A DNA stretch of 64,000 bases from Mycobacterium sp. E1214. GTDB taxonomy: Bacteria; Actinomycetota; Actinomycetes; Mycobacteriales; Mycobacteriaceae. The notes under the pieces were generated by a model. The model ran no database searches and was not told where the DNA came from. It was given only the letters and a program-made list of their open reading frames with translations. The stretch is taken from assembly GCF_001666755.1 (NCBI RefSeq), contig NZ_LZJC01000082.1, forward strand, positions 90,497 to 154,496, given 5' to 3'. Both the position numbers and the translations under genes were made by a program. Below, in pieces: positions 34,295-41,711 of this stretch (position 1 is the stretch's first letter; every line of letters starts with the position of its first letter).

Positions 34295-34549
34295 ATGGCA
34301 CACAAAAAGGGCGCATCCAGCTCGCGCAACGGTCGCGACTCCGCCGCGCAACGGCTGGGCGTGAAGCGATTCGGCGGTCAGATCGTTAAGGCGGGCGAGA
34401 TCATCGTCCGGCAGCGCGGCACCAAGTTCCATCCGGGCCTCAACGTCGGCCGCGGGGGCGACGACACGCTGTTCGCCAAGGCGGCCGGCGCCGTCGAGTT
34501 CGGTATCAAGCGCGGACGCAAGACCGTCAACATCACGCCCCAGGTCTGA
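34295..34549 (+). CDS. rpmA: 50S ribosomal protein L27
   Basis: The 84-residue protein has [24 protein letters not shown] at the start, the form that reaches the peptidyl-transferase centre, and [22 protein letters not shown] in the middle. GGAGAG lies 9 nt upstream of the ATG. It is 47 bp after rplU. Confidence 0.98.
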   Translation: MAHKKGASSSRNGRDSAAQRLGVKRFGGQIVKAGEIIVRQRGTKFHPGLNVGRGGDDTLFAKAAGAVEFGIKRGRKTVNITPQV

Positions 34550-34622
34550 ACTTCGCGAGCGTGACGCTGCGGCGGCTTCGCGAGTTCCGCCCCGGCGTTT
34601 CATTCACGAGGATGGGTAACCG

Positions 34623-36065
34623 ATGGCCCGCTTTGTCGATCGCGTCGTCATCCACGCGCGCGCGGGATCCGGTGGCAACGGCTGCGCGTCGGTGCACCGC
34701 GAGAAATTCAAGCCGCTAGGCGGCCCCGACGGCGGCAACGGCGGCCGCGGCGGCAGCATCGTGTTCGTCGTCGACCCGCAGGTGCACACGCTGCTGGACT
34801 TCCACTTCCATCCCCATGTCGCCGCGCCGTCGGGCAAGCAGGGCATGGGCAACAACCGTGACGGCGCCGCCGGCGCCGACCTGGAAGTGAAGGTGCCCGA
34901 CGGCACCGTCGTGCTCGACGATGGCGGCCGGCTGCTGGCCGACCTGGTGGGCGCCGGCACCCGTTTCGAGGCCGCCGCCGGCGGTCGCGGCGGCCTGGGC
35001 AACGCGGCGCTGGCATCGCGCGCCCGCAAGGCCCCCGGCTTCGCGCTGTTGGGCGAGCCGGGTGAGGCCCGCGATTTGACTCTCGAGCTCAAGACGGTCG
35101 CCGACGTCGGGCTCGTCGGATTCCCGTCCGCCGGCAAATCCTCGCTGGTGTCCACGATCTCGGCCGCCAAGCCCAAGATCGCCGACTACCCATTCACCAC
35201 ACTGGCCCCCAACCTCGGCGTGGTGTCGGCCGGGGAGCGGACCTTCACGGTGGCCGACGTGCCGGGGCTCATCCCGGGCGCGTCCCAGGGCCGCGGCCTC
35301 GGCCTCGACTTTCTCCGGCACATCGAACGGTGTGCCGTGCTGGTGCACGTCGTCGACTGCGCCACCGCGGAGCCCGGCCGCGACCCGATCTCCGACATCG
35401 ACGCGTTGGAGGCCGAGCTCGCCGCCTACACGCCCACCCTGCAGGGCGACGCGGCGCTAGAGGATCTCGCCGAGCGGCCGCGCGCGGTGGTGCTCAACAA
35501 GATCGATGTGCCCGAGGCCCGCGAGCTGGCCGAGTTCGTCCGCGACGAGATCGCCGAGCGCGGCTGGCCGGTCTTTCTGGTGTCGACGGTGGCGCGGGAA
35601 GGCTTGCAGCAGTTGGTCTTCGGGCTGTCCAAGATGGTCTCGGAGTACAACGACGCCCGTCCGCCGAGCGTGCCGCGCCGGCCGGTCATCCGCCCGGTGG
35701 CCGTGGACGACAGCGGCTTCACCGTCGAACCGGACGGCCTCGGCGGTTTCGTCGTCACCGGCGCGCGGCCCGAGCGCTGGATCGGGCAGACCAACTTCGA
35801 CAACGACGAGGCGGTGGGCTACCTGGCCGACCGCCTGGCCCGGCTCGGTGTCGAGGAGGAGCTGCTGCGGCTGGGCGCGCAGCCCGGCTGCGCCGTCACC
35901 ATCGGCGAGATGACGTTCGACTGGGAGCCGCAGACCCCGGCCGGCCAGCAGACGGCCCTGTCGGGGCGCGGCACCGACGCGCGACTGGAACGCACCGACC
36001 GGGTGGGCGCCGCCGAACGCAAGGCCGCCCGCCGCCAGCGGCGGGAGCGCGGGGACCAATCGTGA
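34623..36065 (+). CDS. obg: Obg family GTPase (CgtA)
   Basis: The 480-residue GTPase acts in 50S subunit maturation and stress signalling. The Gly-rich Obg domain (1-157) has [15 protein letters not shown] and GGNGGRGG. The G domain has the P-loop GFPSAGKSS near 165-173, switch [10 protein letters not shown] and NKID. The C-terminal OCT domain spans about 350-430. A basic tail ([13 protein letters not shown]) follows. Its stop overlaps the proB GTG by 4 nt. Confidence 0.97.
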   Translation: MARFVDRVVIHARAGSGGNGCASVHREKFKPLGGPDGGNGGRGGSIVFVVDPQVHTLLDFHFHPHVAAPSGKQGMGNNRDGAAGADLEVKVPDGTVVLDDGGRLLADLVGAGTRFEAAAGGRGGLGNAALASRARKAPGFALLGEPGEARDLTLELKTVADVGLVGFPSAGKSSLVSTISAAKPKIADYPFTTLAPNLGVVSAGERTFTVADVPGLIPGASQGRGLGLDFLRHIERCAVLVHVVDCATAEPGRDPISDIDALEAELAAYTPTLQGDAALEDLAERPRAVVLNKIDVPEARELAEFVRDEIAERGWPVFLVSTVAREGLQQLVFGLSKMVSEYNDARPPSVPRRPVIRPVAVDDSGFTVEPDGLGGFVVTGARPERWIGQTNFDNDEAVGYLADRLARLGVEEELLRLGAQPGCAVTIGEMTFDWEPQTPAGQQTALSGRGTDARLERTDRVGAAERKAARRQRRERGDQS

Positions 36066-37165
36066 GCGCGGCTCGCGACGCGATCCGCAACGCGCGCAGC
36101 CTGGTCGTCAAGATCGGTACGAACGCGTTGACCACGCCGTCGGGGGTGTTCGACGCGGGGCGGCTGGCCGGGCTGGCCGACGCGATCGAGGCGCGGATGA
36201 AGGCCGGTACCGACGTCGTCATCGTCTCCTCGGGCGCCATCGCGGCGGGCATCGAACCGCTCGGATTGTCGCGCAGGCCAAGGGATTTGGCGACCAAGCA
36301 GGCGGCCGCCAGCGTCGGCCAGGTCGCGTTGGTGAACTCCTGGAGCGCCGCCTTCGGCCGCTACGGGCGCACGGTCGGCCAGGTGTTGCTGAGCGCGCAG
36401 GACATCTCGATGCGGGCTCAGCACACCAACGCCCAGCGCACCCTGGACCGGCTGCGCGCCCTGCATGCGGTCGCGATCGTCAACGAGAACGACACGGTGG
36501 CCACCAACGAGATCCGCTTCGGCGACAACGACCGGCTCTCGGCGTTGGTGGCCCACCTGACCGGTGCCGAGGCGCTGGTCCTGCTCTCCGACATCGACGG
36601 GCTCTACGACTCGGACCCGCGAAAAGTCAAGGGCGCGAAGTTTATTCCGGAGGTCGCGGGCGCCGCGGACCTGGCCGGCGTGGAAGCCGGACCCGGCAGC
36701 GACCTGGGCACCGGAGGCATGGTGTCCAAGATGTCGTCGGCGCTGCTGGCCGCGGACGCCGGCGTGCCGGTGCTGCTCGCCGCCGCGTCCGACGCGGCCG
36801 CCGCGCTCACCGACGCCGAGGTTGGCACCGTCTTCGCCGCCCGCCCCGACCGGATGTCGGCCCGCCGATTCTGGGTGCGGTACGCCGCCGACGCGGCCGG
36901 CGCGCTGACCTTGGACGACGGGGCGGTGCGGGCGGTGCTCGCGCAGCGCCGCTCGTTATTGGCCGCGGGCGTCACGGCGGTCTCCGGCCGCTTCTACGGG
37001 GGCGACGTCGTCGAGCTGCGCGGACCCGACGGGGCCACGGTGGCCCGCGGCGTGGTGGCCTACGACGCCACCGAACTCGCCACCATGATGGGCCGCTCCA
37101 CCTCGGAGTTACCCGGCGAACTGCGCCGGCCCGCGGTGCACGCCGACGACCTGGTCGCCGTCTAG
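36062..37165 (+). CDS. proB: Glutamate 5-kinase
   Basis: The 367-residue enzyme phosphorylates glutamate in the first step of proline synthesis; proA, the second step, lies 19 kb away in this window. The amino-acid kinase domain has VVKIGTNAL at the start, SSGAIAAG and [21 protein letters not shown] domain occupies the last 100 residues. GTG 36062 overlaps the obg stop (GTGA). Confidence 0.97.
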   Translation: MSAARDAIRNARSLVVKIGTNALTTPSGVFDAGRLAGLADAIEARMKAGTDVVIVSSGAIAAGIEPLGLSRRPRDLATKQAAASVGQVALVNSWSAAFGRYGRTVGQVLLSAQDISMRAQHTNAQRTLDRLRALHAVAIVNENDTVATNEIRFGDNDRLSALVAHLTGAEALVLLSDIDGLYDSDPRKVKGAKFIPEVAGAADLAGVEAGPGSDLGTGGMVSKMSSALLAADAGVPVLLAAASDAAAALTDAEVGTVFAARPDRMSARRFWVRYAADAAGALTLDDGAVRAVLAQRRSLLAAGVTAVSGRFYGGDVVELRGPDGATVARGVVAYDATELATMMGRSTSELPGELRRPAVHADDLVAV

Positions 37166-37182
37166 CGCCCGCCGCCCGCTAG
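37162..37182. terminator. Small inverted repeat at the proB/DUF5313 convergent stops
   Basis: CTAGCG (37162-37167) and CGCTAG (37177-37182) flank 9 nt. Each arm contains one of the facing TAG stops. The stem is only 6 bp, so its role is uncertain. Confidence 0.25.
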
Positions 37183-37604
37183 TGGAACGGGTTGCTGTTG
37201 GCCTGCCACGCCGCGGACTCGGGTCGCGGCCCGAAGCGGCGGGCGTAGTCCTCGTGCATGCGGGCCTGCTTTTCGTTCTTGAGCACGTCGACGAGGTTGG
37301 CGTCCAGCCCGTGCTGGGCCAGCCGATGCCGGCGCCACACCTTGTTCAACGCCAGCGAGACCAGCAGCGCCCAGGCATAGAGCGGCACCGTCATCTCGGT
37401 GTGTACGTACAGCGAGGCGGGCAGCAGCCAGAACGGCGCCAGCACGATCAGCGGCGGTATGGCCCACCGGATCATGTGGCGACGCACCGCACCCTTGCCG
37501 GCCAGGTCGTTGGCCACCCACGCCTGCATCGAGGCGGGCAGCGTGCGGCCGTACGAATACGCGATGTACTGCAGAGGATTCGGTTTGGCGTGTGCGGTGG
37601 CCAT
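37179..37604 (-). CDS. DUF5313-like membrane protein
   Basis: The 141-residue protein has NPLQYIAYSYGRTLPASMQAWV at the N terminus, then two hydrophobic helices (about 45-64 and 70-89), then a charged cytoplasmic tail (KVWRRHRLAQHG). I assign it to the DUF5313 type from memory of this pattern; the function is unknown. AGGAG sits before the ATG and next to the marR stop, with 8 nt between the genes, so it is probably coupled to and controlled by the MarR protein. Confidence 0.65.
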   Translation of the reverse strand: MATAHAKPNPLQYIAYSYGRTLPASMQAWVANDLAGKGAVRRHMIRWAIPPLIVLAPFWLLPASLYVHTEMTVPLYAWALLVSLALNKVWRRHRLAQHGLDANLVDVLKNEKQARMHEDYARRFGPRPESAAWQANSNPFH

Positions 37605-37612
37605 GGTGACTC

Positions 37613-38104
37613 CTAGTCGTCGAGGGCCCCGGCCGCCAGCGCGGCCGAATTGATCCGGGTCAACACCTGGTGCAGGTGCGCGAGTTCGCCGAGGTCGACG
37701 CCCAGGCGCGCGACGACGGCGGGCGGAATCTTCAGCGCCCGCCGGCGCAGGGCGGCGCCGCTGTCGGTGAGCCGGACGTCGGTCGAACGTTCGTCGTCGG
37801 CGTTGCGGCTGCGGCTGATCAGCCCGAGCGCTTCGAGGCGCTTGAGCATGGGCGACAGCGTCGCGGAGTCCAGCTGCAGCGTGGCCGCGATCTGCTTGAC
37901 CGTCAGCGCGCCCCGCGGGTCCGGGGCGGATCTGCGGTGGTCCCAGAGCGTCAGCATGACCAGGTACTGCGGGTGGGTCAGCCCCAGTGGCTCCAGCAGT
38001 GGGCGGTAGACCGCCAGCACGGCACGGTTGGTGACGCTCAACGCGAAGCAGACCTGCTGTTCCAGGGCGAGCGGGTCGATCTCCGCAGCCGCCGACGTCG
38101 CCAT
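37613..38104 (-). CDS. MarR family transcriptional regulator
   Basis: The 163-residue winged-helix protein has the DNA-recognition region LTVKQIAATLQLDSATLSPMLKRLEALGLI and the wing SRNADDERSTDVRLTDSG, both typical of MarR. The cysteine in QVCFALSVTNRAVLAVYRPLL, near the dimer arm, is at the position used by OhrR-type peroxide sensors, so an oxidant or phenolic ligand is possible. The start has a leaderless -10 box, and a perfect palindrome lies just upstream, suggesting autoregulation of this gene and the DUF5313-like gene. Confidence 0.9.
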   Translation of the reverse strand: MATSAAAEIDPLALEQQVCFALSVTNRAVLAVYRPLLEPLGLTHPQYLVMLTLWDHRRSAPDPRGALTVKQIAATLQLDSATLSPMLKRLEALGLISRSRNADDERSTDVRLTDSGAALRRRALKIPPAVVARLGVDLGELAHLHQVLTRINSAALAAGALDD

Positions 38105-38110
38105 ACTTGC

Positions 38111-38116
38111 ATCGTA
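38111..38116 (-). promoter_or_regulatory. Leaderless -10 box of the marR gene
   Basis: On the minus strand TACGAT, 6 nt, then ATG. Confidence 0.5.
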
Positions 38117-38121
38117 CGCTA

Positions 38122-38141
38122 ATAGTTAGTGCCCTAACTAT
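38122..38141. promoter_or_regulatory. Palindromic operator, probable MarR site
   Basis: ATAGTTAG, spacer TGCC, CTAACTAT: perfect 8-bp arms in a generally GC-rich region, 5 bp upstream of the -10 box, where binding would cover the -35 region. Confidence 0.7.
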
Positions 38142-38162
38142 GTCGGCTACGACACACGCGTG

Positions 38163-38813
38163 TCACTCGGCCGAAGCCGGCTCCAGGTACAGCGCGCCCC
38201 AGACGATTTCGGCGAGCGTCGCGGTCAGCTCGGCGTCGTAGTCGGGCGGGCGCCCGGGCAGGTTCTGCTGGCAGGCCCGCTCGACCATCCACGTGAGCGC
38301 GCTGGCGGTGGTGGCGGCCGGTAGCCCGGGCCGAATCGAGCCCTCGGCCTGACCCTCCTCGATGACGCGGCCGAGTTGCTCGGAGATCCCGGCCAACAGA
38401 CCCCGGTACGTCTCGCCCGTGGCGGCGTCGTAGGCGGCCATCTCGTTGAGGGCGACCAGCACCGCCTGGTGGCGCCGGTAGGTCGCGACGACGTTGGCCA
38501 TCGCCGTCCGCACGTCGTCGGGATTGTGCCGGCCGGCGAGATTCCACCAGTGCCGGGCGCCGGCGGCCAGCTCGCCGAATACCTGGCCGGCGAGGCGGCG
38601 CAGCAGGTGGCCCTTGTCCTCGAAATAGATGTAGAAGCTCGCCCGCGAGATGCCGGCGCCGGTCGACAACCGGTCCACGCTGAGCTCGGTGAAGCTGGCG
38701 CCCTCGCGCATCAGCCGCTCGGTGGCGTCGAGCAGCCGGCGCTCCATCTGCTCCCGGCGCTGCTCGCGGTCCAATCCGCGCTGCGGCTGGGGTCTACGCG
38801 TGACCGACGGCAT
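38163..38813 (-). CDS. TetR family regulator (EthR-like)
   Basis: The 216-residue protein has an N-terminal helix-turn-helix near residues 45-67, SVDRLSTGAGISRASFYIYFEDK, which is close in pattern to EthR. The remaining all-helical domain would bind a hydrophobic ligand. It is divergent from a cytochrome P450 gene with a 39-bp near-palindrome between them, the usual arrangement for a repressor of a monooxygenase. It begins at ATG with a leaderless -10 box. Confidence 0.9.
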   Translation of the reverse strand: MPSVTRRPQPQRGLDREQRREQMERRLLDATERLMREGASFTELSVDRLSTGAGISRASFYIYFEDKGHLLRRLAGQVFGELAAGARHWWNLAGRHNPDDVRTAMANVVATYRRHQAVLVALNEMAAYDAATGETYRGLLAGISEQLGRVIEEGQAEGSIRPGLPAATTASALTWMVERACQQNLPGRPPDYDAELTATLAEIVWGALYLEPASAE

Positions 38814-38819
38814 CGGCCG

Positions 38820-38825
38820 AGCATA
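38820..38825 (-). promoter_or_regulatory. Leaderless -10 box of the tetR gene
   Basis: On the minus strand TATGCT, 6 nt, then ATG 38813. Confidence 0.45.
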
Positions 38826-38836
38826 GCCGAGCTTTC

Positions 38837-38875
38837 GACATATTGACTAGACACTTTGTCTAGGCATATTGTCGC
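38837..38875. promoter_or_regulatory. Near-palindromic operator between tetR and P450
   Basis: A 39-nt element centred on 38856 with 14 of 18 positions paired. Its core is CTAGACA-CTT-TGTCTAG and its outer arms are CGACA/TGTCG. It sits 11 bp from the tetR -10 box and 42 bp from the P450 ATG, so one bound repressor could block both. Confidence 0.7.
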
Positions 38876-38917
38876 GGAGAGTTTGTGACCAGGGTCATAC
38901 GAGCGAAAGGGACCACC

Positions 38918-40186
38918 ATGACCGTGCTGCCGGGGACGTCGGGCACCAGCCGCGCCTACGACGACATCGACCTGTCCTCGCGGGCGTTCTGGTCGACAAG
39001 CGCGGCGCAGCGCGAGCGGTCCTTCGCCGTCCTGCGGGCCGAGCGGCCGGTCAGCTGGCACCCGCCGGTCGAGGACGCGTTGATGCACGACCCCGACGAC
39101 CACGGCTACTGGGCCGTCGTCCGCCGCCACGACATCGTCATGGTCAGCCGCAACAACGCCGCCTTCCAGTCCGGCAAGGGAGTGATGTTCGAGAACGTGC
39201 CGGTCGAACTGCTCGAGGCGTCGCAGTCGTTCCTGGCCATGGACCCCCCGCGGCACACCAAGCTCCGCAAGCTCGTCAGCGCGGCGTTCACGCCGCGTCA
39301 GATCCGTCGCATCGAAGACTCGATCAAGTCCAACGCCGAGGCCGTCGTGGCGGAACTGCGCGCCGCCGGCAGCGGCGTCGACTTCGTCGAGCACTGCGCC
39401 AAGCAACTGCCCGTCCGCACGCTGTCCGACATGGTCGGCATTCCGGACTCCGAGCGCCAGCAGGTGGCCCAGGCCGCCGACGCGCTGGTGTCCTGGGCCG
39501 ACCCGGCCTACCTCGACGGTCGCCACCCCTTGCAGGTCCTGATCGAGAACCAGACCTATCTGCATCAGGTCGCCGGCGCGCTGGCGGAACAGCGGCGCAA
39601 GAACCCCGGTGACGACCTGTTCAGCGCGTTGGTCAACGCCGAGGTCGACGGCGACCGGCTCACCGACGCCGACGTGGCCGCGTTCTTCGTGCTGCTCGCC
39701 GTGGCCGGCAACGACACCACCCGCCAGACCACCAGCCACGCCATGAAGGCGCTCACCGATTTCCCGGCGGAACGTGCTTGGCTGACAGCCGCTTTCGACG
39801 AACGCATCGGCACCGCGGTCGAGGAGTTCATCCGGTGGGCCACGCCGGTGATGACCTTCCGCCGCACCGCCGCCACCGATCTGGAGCTGGGCGGCCAGCG
39901 GATCGCGGCGGGGGAGAAGGTGGTCATGTTCTACACCTCCGGCAACTGGGACACCGAGGTGTTCGATCACCCCGAGCGGCTTGACCTGGGTCGCGACCCC
40001 AACCCGCACGTCGGGTTCGGCGGCGGTGGCGTGCACTTCTGCCTCGGCGCCCACGTGGCGCGCGCGCAGCTGCGGGCCATCTTCGCCGAATTGCTGCGGC
40101 AGCTGCCGAACATCGAGGCGGGGGATCCGGCCTACGTGCCGGGCAACTTTATTCATGCGGTCCGCAGCATGCCCTGCACGTTCTGA
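38918..40186 (+). CDS. Cytochrome P450
   Basis: The 422-residue soluble P450 has all hallmarks: I-helix AGNDTTRQ near residue 265, ExxR in EEFIRWATPV near 302, and the haem loop FGGGGVHFCLG with Cys375. FQSGKGVMFENVP and FLAMDPPRHTKLR fit the mycobacterial CYP124/125/142-like group that oxidises lipids and sterols. ATG 38918 follows GAAAGG. There is no ferredoxin gene beside it, so it must use partners from elsewhere. It is probably repressed by the divergent TetR. The substrate is unknown. Confidence 0.93.
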   Translation: MTVLPGTSGTSRAYDDIDLSSRAFWSTSAAQRERSFAVLRAERPVSWHPPVEDALMHDPDDHGYWAVVRRHDIVMVSRNNAAFQSGKGVMFENVPVELLEASQSFLAMDPPRHTKLRKLVSAAFTPRQIRRIEDSIKSNAEAVVAELRAAGSGVDFVEHCAKQLPVRTLSDMVGIPDSERQQVAQAADALVSWADPAYLDGRHPLQVLIENQTYLHQVAGALAEQRRKNPGDDLFSALVNAEVDGDRLTDADVAAFFVLLAVAGNDTTRQTTSHAMKALTDFPAERAWLTAAFDERIGTAVEEFIRWATPVMTFRRTAATDLELGGQRIAAGEKVVMFYTSGNWDTEVFDHPERLDLGRDPNPHVGFGGGGVHFCLGAHVARAQLRAIFAELLRQLPNIEAGDPAYVPGNFIHAVRSMPCTF

Positions 40187-40218
40187 AGCCCGTTGCAGGA
40201 GAGGGTGTTACGGCGCGG

Positions 40219-41073
40219 TCAACGCCCGGAGGTCGCCACGGCCACCAGCTCGTCGGCGAGCAATGCCAACAACTCCGAGCAGCCGCCGTCGACCTTCACG
40301 GTGGCCAAATCGTCACCGCGGGTGCGGCCCCGGTTGATGATGGCGACCGGGATGCCCAGCGCGGCGGCGTGGCGTACGAAGCGGTACCCGGAGAACACGG
40401 TGAGCGACGACCCGGCCACCAACAGGGCCTGCGCCTCCTCGACCATCGCGAAAGCTTGCGCGACAACCTCTTTGGGCACCGACTCGCCAAAGTAGACGAT
40501 GTCGGGCTTGAGGATGCCGCCGCACACCGGGCAGTCGAGGTAGCGAAACGACGCCGTGTCGGCGACGACGGCGTCGGCGTCGGGCGCGACCGCCAGCCCG
40601 CCGAGGGCCTCGGCGCGATCGAGGAAGCCGGGGTTGAGCGCGTCGAGCCGGTCGGCCAGCGCGGCGCGGGTCATGGTGTGCCCGCAGCTCAGGCACACCA
40701 CGCCGGCGTAGGTGCCGTGCAGGTCGACCACGTTGCGGCTGCCCGCCTTGGTGTGCAGCAGATCCACGTTCTGCGTCACGACGCCGGTGACCACCGACGC
40801 GCGCTCCAGGGCCGCCAGCGCCCGGTGACCCGCGTTGGGCAGTGTGTCGTCCATGTGCCGCCAGCCGACGTGGTTGCGCGCCCAGTAGCGCTGGCGGAAC
40901 ACCGGGTCCGAGGTGAACTGCCGGATGGTCATGGGATTGCTGGGCGGCGAATCGGGGCCGCGGTAATCGGGGATGCCGGAATCGGTCGACAGGCCGGCCC
41001 CCGTCAGCACCGCGATGCGGCGACCGGCCAGCAGGCCCACCAATTCCGGGGCTTCGGCGGGCGCGGCACTCAT
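40219..41073 (-). CDS. Sir2 family NAD-dependent protein deacylase
   Basis: The 284-residue sirtuin removes acyl groups from lysines using NAD. The NAD loop is GAGLSTDSGIPDYRG near residues 25-39, TQNVDLLH is at 100-107 and the catalytic H119 is in DLHG. The zinc knuckle pairs are CLSC (127-130) and CPVC. I see no Ala-Tyr/Arg desuccinylase motif with confidence. A leaderless -10 box lies before the ATG. It is convergent with the P450, and NAD-linked genes lie next to it. Confidence 0.92.
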   Translation of the reverse strand: MSAAPAEAPELVGLLAGRRIAVLTGAGLSTDSGIPDYRGPDSPPSNPMTIRQFTSDPVFRQRYWARNHVGWRHMDDTLPNAGHRALAALERASVVTGVVTQNVDLLHTKAGSRNVVDLHGTYAGVVCLSCGHTMTRAALADRLDALNPGFLDRAEALGGLAVAPDADAVVADTASFRYLDCPVCGGILKPDIVYFGESVPKEVVAQAFAMVEEAQALLVAGSSLTVFSGYRFVRHAAALGIPVAIINRGRTRGDDLATVKVDGGCSELLALLADELVAVATSGR

Positions 41074-41080
41074 CTGTCCC

Positions 41081-41086
41081 AGCGTA
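41081..41086 (-). promoter_or_regulatory. Leaderless -10 box of the sir2 gene
   Basis: On the minus strand TACGCT, 7 nt, then ATG 41073. Confidence 0.5.
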
Positions 41087-41090
41087 CGGA

Positions 41091-41630
41091 TCAGCCGAGA
41101 CAGTCGGCCGCGGTCGTCAGCTCCGCGGACATGTTGCGCTCCATCATCTTCAGCGCGGCGTCAGCCAGTTCGGGGTCGATCCCCGCGACGGCGTCGGTGG
41201 GAATGACGACGGAGAAGTGCCGCACGTAGGCGTCGAGCGCGGTGTAGAGGATGCATTGCTCGGTGACCTGGCCGGTGAGGATCACCCGCTTGGTCTCCAG
41301 CCGGTTGAGCAGGTAGGCCAGGGCGGTCGCGTAGAAGGCGCTGTGCCGCACCTTGGTCATCACGCGGCACTCGTCGGCCGGCAGGATTGGCTTGACCAGA
41401 TCGGGCCGCGCGCCGTTGAGCGCCGAGTTCACGATGTCGGAAAACTGCGCGGCGAAGTCGCCGTAGTTGTCGTTGACGTAGACCAGGTCCACTCCGTCGG
41501 TGCCGCGGGCGCGCCGGATCACATCGGCCAGCGGGTCGATGATGGTGGCGACATTGGGTATGAGATCTTCAGCGTCGGGATGCTGGTAGGTGTTCATCAT
41601 GTCGACGATGACGAGGGCGGTATCGCTCAT
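41091..41630 (-). CDS. Isochorismatase-family cysteine hydrolase
   Basis: The 179-residue alpha/beta hydrolase has the triad of the family: Asp in ALVIVDMMN (D10), Lys in VMTKVRHS and Cys in TGQVTEQCILYTALDAY. YVNDNYGDF replaces the His-rich metal motif of nicotinamidases, so PncA activity is unlikely despite nadE being divergent and sir2 next door. The likely class is a general amide or ether hydrolase of unknown substrate. ATG 41630 is chosen because the family begins there; the frame is open far upstream. Confidence 0.82.
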   Translation of the reverse strand: MSDTALVIVDMMNTYQHPDAEDLIPNVATIIDPLADVIRRARGTDGVDLVYVNDNYGDFAAQFSDIVNSALNGARPDLVKPILPADECRVMTKVRHSAFYATALAYLLNRLETKRVILTGQVTEQCILYTALDAYVRHFSVVIPTDAVAGIDPELADAALKMMERNMSAELTTAADCLG

Positions 41631-41711
41631 GATGGAGACATACCCGGCGGCCGGCGGTTGACACGGCCGAAGGGCGGCAGGGCACAGACACCGGACGACG
41701 ATGGAAGGGCG

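Noticed and set aside
41091..41630. Nicotinamidase PncA
   Set aside because: The Asp-Lys-Cys triad is present, but the DxHxxxxxH metal motif of nicotinamidases is replaced by NDNYGDF.
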